64,000 nt of DNA from a virus. The notes beneath the pieces were generated by a model. That model was given only the letters and a program-made list of their open reading frames with translations. It was not told the origin of the DNA and ran no database searches. How positions within the stretch are numbered: position 1 is the stretch's first letter; every line of letters starts with the position of its first letter. Where the stretch lies: the IMG/VR virus record IMGVR_UViG_3300034108_000145, positions 1 through 64,000 of that record. One strand, written 5' to 3'. This document shows positions 18,576 through 27,201 of this stretch, in pieces. Both the position numbers and the translations under genes were made by a program.

Positions 18576-21500
18576 TACCTAGGTGATTGTAAAAGTTTTA
18601 AGTTAGATATTTTAAATAGTAGTTTAACATCATTACTCTTTAATTTACGTAAAAATACTTTATTAGATTGATGTCTAAACTTTTTATGCTGTAACGCTGG
18701 CTTCTGATAATCAACATATTGAGCATTAATGTCAAACTGATAACCGTTAGGTTTTGTAACAAACATTGGAACGTTGTTAGCTGTAAACTCACCACGGTTC
18801 TTAGTTATATCCCAGAACTGATTAAATCTATATTTGTTCTCTTCTTTAGAGAAGTTAATCTTTATTGATTGAGGTCCCACCTGAGGGTAGGTAAGCATAT
18901 CTAAAGGGTTAGTTTTACTCTTTACAACAAGCTCTAATAAACCAGACACTTGTTCAGAATTGTAAACAATAGCCTGATCAAAGTTCTCATCTAGAACATG
19001 ATACTTATCTGAACAGTTGTTGTGAGACTTATATGCTTCTAACACATACTCTATGTTTCTCATTGAGTTAACAGTCTGACCTGTAGAAGATACAAACTCT
19101 ATTTCAAATGGATAATCTATACCATAGAAGTTAACATACTTGTCACAACGAATATTGTGTTTCCATATGCTATCTTTATTAACACTCATGAAGTGAGCCT
19201 TACCAGGAATCAAGAAAGTTGGAATCCAATCATGGAATGACAACCAAACCTGAGACTTAGGATCATATGAAATAGTCCATGATGCCGGCTGGAAAGCTTC
19301 TGATTCTAATTCGTAGTACACTTTAGCTCCGTTTATTAAACGGTAAAATCTTTCACCATCTAAAGCAAGATCTGTAAACAAAGGTTTATAGTCTTTCTTA
19401 GTGATATATAAAATCTCATTGGTGTTATCATAGATCATCTGCACACCTACACCTTTTACAGGATTATCTCCTAAAGGATAAGCAGGGAATGCTTTGAGAA
19501 GTTCACTAGGTAAGTATCTAGAGAACCACCACTTCATACCATCTTTTGAAATCTCTTTAATACCACCACCATATACAAATACTTTTCCTTGATCTTGAGA
19601 TACCCAGAACACACCATAAGTTGTATTCATAGAAGCATACTTGCTTTGGTTTGAACCATACTCAAATGACTTTTCTGAATTAACTACAGCTTGAAGTTGT
19701 TGCGGTCCACTAAATAATGCACCATCACCAATAGTAATTTTAGCTCCTGTAGCATCAAGCTTTAGTTCCTCTACACCCATAAACTGTAAAGGACTCTGAC
19801 GCTTCATCATAAACAAAGCACCAGTTTTATTAATAGACTTGATTGATGTTACAGGAGATGAAAACTCTTTATAGTTGTTAGCTAGATACAATCTCCAGTT
19901 ATCTTTTTTAGACTCAGTAAACTGTGGTAAAGAGTATACAACACGATTAGGATTATATAAATAACATTTTTCAGCTACTGTAGGATCATAATCTCTAGGT
20001 AAAATGTTACCCCATGAGATGTGACTATTAAATAACTTAGATATACTTAATGAGTAGTCATACTTATAGATCTCACCACTCTTAATCATATCACTTCTAA
20101 ACATCATATCTATATCAGCATAACCATATGGATCATAGAACCTACGTTCAATCTGATCATCATGATCACGGTAACCAACGTTAATCTCACTCTCTACAAA
20201 GAAGTCACGTACACCTGAGTTAAACAAATAGAAGTGTCTGTTCTTAACATAAAATGCTCCACCTTGTGCTCCTGAACCATTAAGATGACGGTGATCTCTA
20301 GATATATCTGTTAAAAGTTCAGCATCTATTCTTTTAGAGTTTAACCAATATCTAGGGTAAGTCATTGCAAAATGATTACGATAGTCAAACTCTATTTCAT
20401 CTGGTTCACCCATCAACCATGTGTTAAAATAGAACATGGTGTTTCTTTCAGTAAACCTGTTAATATAAGTATCACCGCCAAAGTATACTTGACTAGAATA
20501 CTTTTTAGTTTTATCTGCTTGTGTAAATTCTACACAGCTAGATATTGGCATTTGTTTTATAGAATCTAACTGACCGTATTGTGACACCATAGGAATCTTA
20601 ATAGCTCCATAGTACGCAACAGTATTAGCAACAAAAGTATCGTTTATGTTAATATTTAAGTCATGGTACAACTGTCTAGTATTATCAGTTATACCAGATT
20701 GAGTTCCAGTCTTTAAAAGATCCGTAGACGTTTGTAAAATTACAAACTGATTTCTATAGAAGTTATTAACTCTATAGTTTGTACTAAATCCATGAACTCC
20801 TGTTCTTATATACGAAGAATCAACAATTTCTTTTCTAATATTACCTCTAACATTTGTAGTGTAGTTATTATAAAAAGCATGTGATAAACATTGAAGAGCA
20901 TACTGTTTCTTTGGCACTAAATATAAGAACATACTAATAAGCTTCTCTTTTTTAAGATCAGCTAACTTCTTTTCTAGTCCAATTACAGCTGCAGCTGTAG
21001 CTCCCCAAAGAAGCAATCTTGCAGCAAATAAAATACCACCTACAACACCATCAGCTGGTTCTGGAGGTTTAGGAATCTTATAGTTTAAAGATATTGGAAA
21101 GTTTTCTGTAGCAGAAATTGTTATACCACCATCACCAGAAAATACTTTTTGTAAATTATTAATAGCATCTATTGTTGCCATTATATCAGTAACGGCACTT
21201 AGAAAGTTATTAGCTAACTTAAATCTTGGATGTTTATATGGCTCAGTAAATTTAGATTGAGCTGTACCATGTATTTCCTGATACACTTTAAGCTCTTGAA
21301 CATTCATAAAAGGATTACTAAAAGTAGTCTCTGGTGAATGAAAAGAGAAAGTGTTATTTTTATATGCCGTTAAAGGAGCTGTTTTATTATCTGTTGAGTA
21401 TCCTTTGTAAGCAACATCTTTACTTGATGTTAAAAACAAGTCCGCACGTAAATCATTATAAGGATAGTTTTGATATAATCCTTTTACAGTGGTAGTGCCA

Positions 21501-23149
21501 GGAAGATCATACTCTCTCATGTTATTAAGCATACCTTTTGCTATAACACTTTTGTTTCCTTCTCTAGATCCTCTAAGTATCTCATAACCTACAATAGACA
21601 CAATAGGATTACCTGCATTATCTAAAGGGTGAGTAATATTATCAAACTTAACACCTAAGATGTTTATACCTGTTCCGTTAGCAGCAAAGTGGTTAATCAC
21701 ATTACCACCAACAATTGTATTATCAGGCATCTTGTGATGTCTAATCTTTTTACCACATAGGTTACCCCATATGTTAAAGGCTCTATCAGGATATTTTTCT
21801 TCACTTTCCCAATACCCCATTTGACCTGTAGCAATCACTTTACCACCATCTGCTAAAACTGAACTTACAGTATTATCAATAGTAGCTGTATTTTCTACTT
21901 GCCAACGTTCACGACTTACAGAAGATGGTCCTACAGTTTCATAAGCATCACCGCCAACAACAGGAGCCCTATCTGCAGCAGTAGGTACTCTTCCTGGAAT
22001 ATGGTATGATTCAGACTTATCTCCTGTATTATATATCCATCTAATAAAGAAAGCATATTGCTCATCTCTCATATACCCTGTGTTATTACCACCTTTGTAG
22101 TAGTAATCCGCAGGATATTGTACAGCTACCCAATTAGTTTTAATAGCATTAGCTTGAGGCTGATAGTTAAACTTAAACTTACTGGTTGTACCAATTCTGA
22201 TAAGATAGTCACTTACAGTGTACATAGCATCTGTTTTATCAACAGATTCTTTTCTTACTACGATTTGACTTACAGGAATAGTTTCATATTCTGTACTCCA
22301 CTTATCTAAATAGATAGTACCTTGGGCTGTAGAGTATACACCAATTTTTTTAGCTGTACTCTGATTGTTAATGTTAGATAAGATTGCAAGTTCAAACTCA
22401 TCATAGTTCTTATCAATACTTGTAATAGTTATTTCTAAAGACATGCTTGTATTCTCATGTGAGAATAAAGACTGCACTTCAGATATACCTAAGTAGTCTG
22501 TAACTTTAACTCCTGCTACGGTATAAGCTATTACAGCTTGGTATGATCCATTAGGAAGCATACCACCGATTTTACCTTTAGCAAGGTTTATACATGGTGT
22601 GGTAACTAATGCTGCTAATCTAATAGCTTCACAGTCTAATTGTATAGGAGTTAAAGGAACTTCAGTAATACAACCGTCATTAACAACTTGTTGAGTTTTT
22701 AACGGAGGATTATCTATATCCATAAATCTAGATGGGTTACGAGCGTCATCCCAATAGATTAATCTTTCACAGTCATAACGTTTACGGTATGCACCTGTAA
22801 TTAAGTTTGAACGATTAAAGTTTAAACACGGATCGTTTATTACTTTAGTATAAGAACAAGCTGACTCATCAAAAATACCAATCTCAGAGTTAACATCATC
22901 TGTAGTAAAAATAGCCCATTGGTCATCTGAAAGATGAATAGAACCAATAAGAGTATAAGGAAGTTGTATACAAAACAAGTTAGCTGGTTCATTACCAACT
23001 ACACCTACTTGTCCATCATGTGAGTTATTAACTGCATTACGAGCATGAGTCCACAACCCCTCTCCAATGAAGGTGTCATTAAAATCTTTTACCATCCCTT
23101 TAGTAAAGGTATTAGTAGTAGATCCGGGTGTTTGTGATTGATCAGCCAT
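18575..23149 (-). CDS. Tail muzzle / stabilisation protein, P22 gp10-like, 1524 aa
   Basis: The N-terminus (FTKGMVKDFNDTFIGEGLW, then NAVNNSHDGQVGVVGNEPAN) is the signature I recognise from crAss-like stabilisation proteins, called the muzzle in the crAss001 structure. These are distant relatives of the P22 tail accessory factor gp10. The length of 1524 residues fits the family, usually around 1400 or more. The body is beta-rich and Tyr/Asn-rich, with a hydrophobic helical stretch near 700-730 (VVGGILFAARLLLWGATAAA). In the virion it should cap the ring stack of the short tail and gate DNA exit. The start overlaps the 3' end of the small zincin gene by 8 bases, and its stop overlaps the next ATG as TAATG. 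It sits where expected, between the ring proteins and the cargo proteins. Confidence 0.88.
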   Translation of the reverse strand: MADQSQTPGSTTNTFTKGMVKDFNDTFIGEGLWTHARNAVNNSHDGQVGVVGNEPANLFCIQLPYTLIGSIHLSDDQWAIFTTDDVNSEIGIFDESACSYTKVINDPCLNFNRSNLITGAYRKRYDCERLIYWDDARNPSRFMDIDNPPLKTQQVVNDGCITEVPLTPIQLDCEAIRLAALVTTPCINLAKGKIGGMLPNGSYQAVIAYTVAGVKVTDYLGISEVQSLFSHENTSMSLEITITSIDKNYDEFELAILSNINNQSTAKKIGVYSTAQGTIYLDKWSTEYETIPVSQIVVRKESVDKTDAMYTVSDYLIRIGTTSKFKFNYQPQANAIKTNWVAVQYPADYYYKGGNNTGYMRDEQYAFFIRWIYNTGDKSESYHIPGRVPTAADRAPVVGGDAYETVGPSSVSRERWQVENTATIDNTVSSVLADGGKVIATGQMGYWESEEKYPDRAFNIWGNLCGKKIRHHKMPDNTIVGGNVINHFAANGTGINILGVKFDNITHPLDNAGNPIVSIVGYEILRGSREGNKSVIAKGMLNNMREYDLPGTTTVKGLYQNYPYNDLRADLFLTSSKDVAYKGYSTDNKTAPLTAYKNNTFSFHSPETTFSNPFMNVQELKVYQEIHGTAQSKFTEPYKHPRFKLANNFLSAVTDIMATIDAINNLQKVFSGDGGITISATENFPISLNYKIPKPPEPADGVVGGILFAARLLLWGATAAAVIGLEKKLADLKKEKLISMFLYLVPKKQYALQCLSHAFYNNYTTNVRGNIRKEIVDSSYIRTGVHGFSTNYRVNNFYRNQFVILQTSTDLLKTGTQSGITDNTRQLYHDLNININDTFVANTVAYYGAIKIPMVSQYGQLDSIKQMPISSCVEFTQADKTKKYSSQVYFGGDTYINRFTERNTMFYFNTWLMGEPDEIEFDYRNHFAMTYPRYWLNSKRIDAELLTDISRDHRHLNGSGAQGGAFYVKNRHFYLFNSGVRDFFVESEINVGYRDHDDQIERRFYDPYGYADIDMMFRSDMIKSGEIYKYDYSLSISKLFNSHISWGNILPRDYDPTVAEKCYLYNPNRVVYSLPQFTESKKDNWRLYLANNYKEFSSPVTSIKSINKTGALFMMKRQSPLQFMGVEELKLDATGAKITIGDGALFSGPQQLQAVVNSEKSFEYGSNQSKYASMNTTYGVFWVSQDQGKVFVYGGGIKEISKDGMKWWFSRYLPSELLKAFPAYPLGDNPVKGVGVQMIYDNTNEILYITKKDYKPLFTDLALDGERFYRLINGAKVYYELESEAFQPASWTISYDPKSQVWLSFHDWIPTFLIPGKAHFMSVNKDSIWKHNIRCDKYVNFYGIDYPFEIEFVSSTGQTVNSMRNIEYVLEAYKSHNNCSDKYHVLDENFDQAIVYNSEQVSGLLELVVKSKTNPLDMLTYPQVGPQSIKINFSKEENKYRFNQFWDITKNRGEFTANNVPMFVTKPNGYQFDINAQYVDYQKPALQHKKFRHQSNKVFLRKLKSNDVKLLFKISNLKLLQSPR

Positions 23150-23501
23150 GTTTTATTTCCAGCTTCTTCTTTTCTAAAAATTTATACGTCACAGCGGTTA
23201 GGTGTCCTGCCAACCAAGCTTGAGCTTCTTCATCTACTATTCCTCTATCTTCTGTCACTCTAACTACTGCATGAAAGATTTCATGAGCTATAGTGTTGTG
23301 GGTTAGATATTTGTTACCTAATAGTAAATAGTAAACATCCATATCCGGCATAATTAAAGCACCTTCTGCTTCACCGCCAAAGTCTTCCTTTATCTTACAT
23401 CTTTTATATATCCTCTCTGCTTCAACAGAAACACTATCAACTATACTTATAATGATCTTGCAACTATAAGTAGGTAATTTTATGGTTGTGTTTAGCTTCA
23501 T
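23142..23501 (-). CDS. Small HExxH zinc metalloprotease-like protein, 119 aa
   Basis: The sequence has a clear zincin motif HEIFH at residues 73-77 within TIAHEIFHAVV, followed by DEEAQAWLAG at residues 90-99. A Glu there (91 or 92) could be the third zinc ligand, as in small gluzincins related to ImmA/IrrE. At 119 residues it is near the minimum for such a fold and has no extra domain, signal peptide or membrane span. It lies between a ring protein gene and the muzzle gene and overlaps the muzzle start by 8 bases. That context suggests action on virion proteins during assembly, or on a host target after ejection. The metalloprotease fold is fairly secure from the motif; activity and substrate are inferred. 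Confidence 0.75.
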   Translation of the reverse strand: MKLNTTIKLPTYSCKIIISIVDSVSVEAERIYKRCKIKEDFGGEAEGALIMPDMDVYYLLLGNKYLTHNTIAHEIFHAVVRVTEDRGIVDEEAQAWLAGHLTAVTYKFLEKKKLEIKHG

Positions 23502-23504
23502 ACA

Positions 23505-24398
23505 TTAGAATCCTTCAGTTGATTTAAACATATCGTAATACTTACTATACATAGCCTTACGATTTGATTCCCATAAAGTCTTCATTTCTGCAAAATCTGG
23601 TGTGTTAACAATACTTAAAGCATTATTTCTAGCTCCTCTAAGACGTTGCTCTATAAGCTGCATCTTTTGAGTTACGTCCTCACCATTTAAATATAAGTTT
23701 TCTAAGAGTCTTTGTTTGATAGCATACTCATAGTACTCATTAATCATAGGATGATCAAGAACTAATAAGTTTCCATCTTCATCTTCTAACGCACCTTGGT
23801 ATGATATAAAGATCTTACCAGTGTCAAAGTTTGTGTAAACAAAACCGTTCTTTATATAAGCACCATTACCTGAGTTATCTAAAGCATCATGTCTTCCTGT
23901 AGAAGTAGATATCTTAAGCTTTTGAAAAGTAGTGTATGTTCTTGTTTCATACTTACGCTTCTCTACAACTTGTACATAAACCTTCTCACCGGTTTTACAT
24001 TCTACAGTGTATGTTCTCTCACAAATACAGGTTTTGTCAACCTCACCACATTTCTTACAAACGTTTTTACCATCTGCAGTTTTACAATGGGTTGGGTCAA
24101 GGATAACGTTTTCAGTGTGGCGGCCATGCATAACAGGATCACTATAAGTATTTTCACCACATAAGTAAGCATAGTTAAGAACATAGAAGTCATCAGGAAG
24201 TCTAGTCTTTTTCTTTTCTACGTCTAGGATCTTTTCTTTTGTACCATGAATTCTTAAACCAAGATCGTAGTTTACACGCTGAGCCACTTTGATAAGCTGA
24301 GCAGGTTCAATCAGACCTTCATTATTATACATAACAAAGTCTGTAGCAACTTCATTAAGCAGCTCGTCAAAGGTTCTATATTTAGGTTCTGTTTTCAT
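23505..24398 (-). CDS. Tail/connector ring protein with zinc-binding insertion, 297 aa
   Basis: The protein begins MKTEPKYRTFDELLNEVATD and has a helical N-terminal half, a beta-rich middle (RTYTTFQKLKIS, then NGFVYTNFDTGKIFISYQG) and a helical C-terminus (YYEYAIKQRLLENLYLNGED). This plan fits the crAss-like ring proteins that stack below the portal, which resemble P22 gp4 and T7 gp11. An insertion at residues 105-126 carries Cys105, Cys114, Cys117, Cys124 and Cys126 (CKKCGEVDKTCIC), likely a small structural zinc site. The ATG overlaps the stop of the upstream ring gene as TAATG, and the zincin and muzzle genes follow directly. The ring assignment rests on order and overall pattern rather than an alignment. 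Confidence 0.72.
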   Translation of the reverse strand: MKTEPKYRTFDELLNEVATDFVMYNNEGLIEPAQLIKVAQRVNYDLGLRIHGTKEKILDVEKKKTRLPDDFYVLNYAYLCGENTYSDPVMHGRHTENVILDPTHCKTADGKNVCKKCGEVDKTCICERTYTVECKTGEKVYVQVVEKRKYETRTYTTFQKLKISTSTGRHDALDNSGNGAYIKNGFVYTNFDTGKIFISYQGALEDEDGNLLVLDHPMINEYYEYAIKQRLLENLYLNGEDVTQKMQLIEQRLRGARNNALSIVNTPDFAEMKTLWESNRKAMYSKYYDMFKSTEGF

Positions 24399-25072
24399 TA
24401 ACGAGCAATGTTTTGTTTATCAGGAGATGCATCAGAAGGTATCTGGTACATAGCAATAATATCTTTTAATACCGCAGCTTCTAACTCACCAAATAAGTAA
24501 TCAGGTACATTAAACAATAGATCAGTCTTTTGTAAACAGCTATCAGCTTCACAAGTGTACATGCTAATATCTTCTTCAAATATTCCTTCTATACGTACAG
24601 CATCCCAATCAACGTTAGGAAAGTATAAGTAGTCATCTAAATACCAGAAGTACTTAGTCTTGTTATATTTAAAGTTTTTAGATTTAGATAGGTTAAGATA
24701 TGTACTAGGATGAGTAGGTTGCATTTCCTCTGATCCATCTAAAGAAGCCACAGTACGAATAAGTGGACCATAATATCCTTGTAAAAAGATTGGCATTTTT
24801 TCTTTAGTACGTTTAATCTTACAATCAGATTTTAAGCCTGTGCAGCATGCTTCTACCTTGTCAACTTCTATAAGTTCAACAAAGTCCATGGTTTGCATAA
24901 CGCCAGAAAAACTCATAAGTCTATTCTTAGAGTCTTCACGTTTCATTAACCATTTTGAGTGTTTGAGGATTATACTATAGATCAAACGGTCAGTAAGCAT
25001 TGAGTCTTGTCTCACTGCCTTCACCTGACTTCTGATTCTTGAAGTAATATCTCCTACCGTGCTTTTAGCCAT
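24398..25072 (-). CDS. Tail tubular / ring protein, P22 gp4- or T7 gp11-like, 224 aa
   Basis: A helical N-terminus (SRIRSQVKAVRQDSMLTDRL, then LKHSKWLMKRED) precedes a beta-rich core with an aromatic stretch KTKYFWYLDDYLYFPN and the pattern VRIEGIFEED. The C-terminus LFGELEAAVLKDIIAMYQIP ends in a polar tail with Asp and Pro. This matches the conserved tail tubular (ring) protein encoded just before the stabilisation protein in crAss-like phages. It probably forms a dodecameric ring in the tail between portal and muzzle. Cys88 and Cys89 region residues (EACCTGLKSDCK) add cysteines also seen in neighbouring ring proteins. The stop overlaps the next start, so the ring proteins are translationally coupled. 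Confidence 0.78.
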   Translation of the reverse strand: MAKSTVGDITSRIRSQVKAVRQDSMLTDRLIYSIILKHSKWLMKREDSKNRLMSFSGVMQTMDFVELIEVDKVEACCTGLKSDCKIKRTKEKMPIFLQGYYGPLIRTVASLDGSEEMQPTHPSTYLNLSKSKNFKYNKTKYFWYLDDYLYFPNVDWDAVRIEGIFEEDISMYTCEADSCLQKTDLLFNVPDYLFGELEAAVLKDIIAMYQIPSDASPDKQNIAR

Positions 25073-25073
25073 T

Positions 25074-25658
25074 TTATTCTAAATTAAACTCGTCATACTC
25101 TTCTAGAAGTTTGACGGTCTCATGTTTTTTAAAATCTTTATATTTCTGAATTCTAAAAATCTTACTCACCCTAACTAGATCATCTACCACTACATACTTC
25201 TTCCACAGTTCAGGATAAGTCTTACCCACCGTTCTTTTAAAATCTCTTACACCAACAAAGCTCCACATATCATTATGCTTGAACCTATACTTGGTTTCAA
25301 AGTTCGTGTAGAATATTTTAGCCATGTACTGATCTGAATCCCAGTTCTGATGTTGGATAACTACCCCGTGTTGTTTACTCTTACTAAAGTCTACGTTGCT
25401 CTTTTTACGACCACATGACCCTATAAAAATATACCCCAGCTGTTCAGGTAGCTCTACACCATCTCTTTCATCTATAACGGTTTGCCAAATCTTACCGTTA
25501 AACAAGGATATAACCTCCTTAAATTTTTCTAAACTTATCCCAGCATATCTTGGATGCTCTTCTATAAACTTGTTGTAAGAGTCTATATTTGTTAAGTTTA
25601 GCTTTTTAGGTCTGTACCTAGGAGCTGTTAAATCCGGTTTTTTAAATACTGTCGACAC
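25074..25658 (-). CDS. Conserved crAss-like phage protein of unknown function, 194 aa
   Basis: The start codon is GTG at 25658; no ATG is available between it and the in-frame TAG just upstream. The protein is basic with many aromatic residues (GYIFIGSCGRKKSNVDFSKS, then DMWSFVGVRDFKRTVGK) and ends in an acidic tail. I recall similar proteins next to ring genes in crAss-like phages but know of no function. No nuclease or kinase motif was recognised. It is the first gene of the ring-muzzle-cargo transcription unit, lying about 5 bases past a copy of the promoter motif, and ends 2 bases before the 224-residue ring gene. A tail-assembly or connector role is possible by position only. Confidence 0.65.
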   Translation of the reverse strand: MSTVFKKPDLTAPRYRPKKLNLTNIDSYNKFIEEHPRYAGISLEKFKEVISLFNGKIWQTVIDERDGVELPEQLGYIFIGSCGRKKSNVDFSKSKQHGVVIQHQNWDSDQYMAKIFYTNFETKYRFKHNDMWSFVGVRDFKRTVGKTYPELWKKYVVVDDLVRVSKIFRIQKYKDFKKHETVKLLEEYDEFNLE

Positions 25659-25662
25659 AATG

Positions 25663-25681
25663 TTCTACATTAATAATTTAC
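25663..25681 (-). promoter_or_regulatory. Putative phage late promoter (motif copy B)
   Basis: The minus strand reads GTAAATTATTAATGTAGAA, differing from copy A by two bases. It sits about 5 bases before the GTG start of the 194-residue gene and downstream of a hairpin ending the metallophosphoesterase gene. It would drive the ring proteins, zincin, muzzle and giant internal proteins. Confidence 0.58.
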
Positions 25682-25703
25682 GAAAAATCTACGAGGTTTC
25701 CTA

Positions 25704-25724
25704 CTTAAACTTTTATAGTTTAAG
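25704..25724 (-). terminator. Weak hairpin at the end of the metallophosphoesterase gene
   Basis: An 8-bp inverted repeat (CTTAAACT / AGTTTAAG, loop of five) overlaps the stop codon of the phosphoesterase gene. A short T-run (25683-25687) follows only after about 16 bases on the minus strand, so this is a poor intrinsic terminator. Some read-through into the ring-protein unit is likely. Confidence 0.35.
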
Positions 25725-27036
25725 CATTATAAGTAAATTCAGATATTTTACCTTTAGTTAGGTCATGGATTTCCATAACTGCTTGACGCTTAGATCCTGT
25801 AAACTTATTGTGGTAATGCCAATAGTCTGACTTAGATAAAGAAGGAAGATGCTTAATTGTAAAGCCGTGAACCTCATTATCTGTAACAAACTCAGTAACC
25901 TTCTTAGTATGGAAGTGTCCAGTGTAACATGTACGGAAAGTAGTCTGTCCCCATTGACTTGGGAACTCGGTAGCATATACAAGAGCTGTCATCTTCTTAG
26001 TAACATCCCCATGCTCAAACGCAAAGAAGTTCTGACCCCAGGTCACAACCTTTCTTTCTTCATAGTTAGCGTTGAATCTAATAGAAACCTCTTGAGAGAA
26101 ACATTTAGACAATGCGTGTACTAAATGGTAAGAGGATAAACGATCATGGTTACCAGGCAGGTACACCACTTCTAGTTCTTTACAGAACTGCTTGATAAAG
26201 TTAACTGACCAGAACATAGCATCAAATGCTTCATTATAAGCATCCTGAGCTCTAAGGTCAGAGTCTACAGGTGTACCCTTAGTAGTTAGTCCACCAAAGG
26301 TATCCATGTTTAAAAGGTCCCCTCCTATTACATATATGATCTTTTCTACACTATGAGAGTGATAAGATCTTAATACAAGACTCTTAATACTATCTTTAAA
26401 ATCATCTACTACAGATAGGTTCCCTTCTTTACCAAAGTGGAGATCCTGTATAGACAAGATCCCCACAGTTGGATTATCAAATTTGTCATTAATAAAAACC
26501 TCTGCAATGGGTTTATATGACGGTTTAAAATTCTCTAAAGTTTCTTGTAATAAGTCCTTGATTTCCAAGGTCTTCTGTGTAACCATGGCTGATACTAACC
26601 AATAGTCTTTATGTTGTTTATTCCAATAGGAACTAAGCTTCCACTTATCTGTATCTATCTTTAATATTCTAATTATCTCTTCTGGACTCTTAGGCTCAGC
26701 AAAAGCTATACCCTTGATTTCAGCTGTACCATCATCCAAGTTTTCCTTAAACTCTACAACCTTTTCCTTATTCTGGTTAATGGCATCTACTAATTGATCT
26801 TCTAAATCAGAGATGTACTGATTCTTGATGGTCTCATCGTCTATCAGTTCTAACATCCTTTTTCCAACAATATCTATAAGACTACTGTCAAGTTCATTTT
26901 GTAACAAGTCTTTAGTGTGGGAAATTTGTCTTTTGATTTCTTGGTACTTTTGTAAAGAAATACCTAACTTTGAGGCACAGAAGTCATCTGTTTTCTTCCA
27001 CTTAAGGGAGCCATACACCTGATTGATAAGGTTCAT
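25720..27036 (-). CDS. Calcineurin-like metallophosphoesterase, 438 aa
   Basis: All family motifs are present in order: DLH at residues 198-200, GGD at 238-240, GNHD at 295-298, EHGD at 341-344 and GHFH at 373-376. These ligands bind two divalent metals in enzymes that cut phosphodiester bonds, including the SbcD/Mre11 nucleases. The first 170 residues are an unrecognised, mainly helical region; its start (DDFCASKLGISLQKYQEI) could be a small helix-turn-helix. The substrate cannot be told from sequence; DNA is one option. The gene has its own promoter-like motif and flanking hairpins, so it forms a one-gene unit between the fibre operon and the ring-muzzle operon. It is the only clear cytoplasmic-type enzyme in this structural region. 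Confidence 0.88.
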   Translation of the reverse strand: MNLINQVYGSLKWKKTDDFCASKLGISLQKYQEIKRQISHTKDLLQNELDSSLIDIVGKRMLELIDDETIKNQYISDLEDQLVDAINQNKEKVVEFKENLDDGTAEIKGIAFAEPKSPEEIIRILKIDTDKWKLSSYWNKQHKDYWLVSAMVTQKTLEIKDLLQETLENFKPSYKPIAEVFINDKFDNPTVGILSIQDLHFGKEGNLSVVDDFKDSIKSLVLRSYHSHSVEKIIYVIGGDLLNMDTFGGLTTKGTPVDSDLRAQDAYNEAFDAMFWSVNFIKQFCKELEVVYLPGNHDRLSSYHLVHALSKCFSQEVSIRFNANYEERKVVTWGQNFFAFEHGDVTKKMTALVYATEFPSQWGQTTFRTCYTGHFHTKKVTEFVTDNEVHGFTIKHLPSLSKSDYWHYHNKFTGSKRQAVMEIHDLTKGKISEFTYNA

Positions 27037-27042
27037 ATATTG

Positions 27043-27089
27043 TATTTTGGTATATGGTGTATAAAGCTATACTAAATATTTTGGTATAT
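27043..27089 (-). repeat. Two 13-bp direct repeats in the phosphoesterase leader
   Basis: The plus strand shows TATTTTGGTATAT at 27043-27055 and again at 27077-27089, with starts 34 bases apart. The upstream copy overlaps the promoter motif and the other lies close to the ATG at 27036. They could be operator sites or an RNA-binding target; nothing more can be said from sequence. Confidence 0.5.
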
Positions 27090-27102
27090 CAATAATTTAT
27101 AC
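27084..27102 (-). promoter_or_regulatory. Putative phage promoter (motif copy C, divergent)
   Basis: The minus strand reads GTATAAATTATTGATATAC, sharing the core AATTATTRATRTA with copy B. It lies 18-20 bases past the terminator T-run and about 48 bases before the phosphoesterase ATG. This is the most divergent of the six copies. Confidence 0.42.
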
Positions 27103-27121
27103 ACATTTTTTAAACAGTACT

Positions 27122-27157
27122 AAAAAGAAACCCCCGATGTAGAAACACCAGGGGTTT
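27122..27157 (-). terminator. Strong terminator ending the adhesion/fibre operon
   Basis: On the minus strand a 13-bp stem (AAACCCCTGGTGT / ACATCGGGGGTTT, two G-U pairs) with a four-base loop TTCT is followed by CTTTTTA. The wobble pairs favour the minus strand. A second hairpin with GTCAG/CTGAC ends lies just upstream at 27164-27190, so the operon seems to end at tandem hairpins. Confidence 0.8.
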
Positions 27158-27201
27158 TGTAATGTCAGGGAAACCAACAAAACCACTGACTTTTTTATAT
27201 T

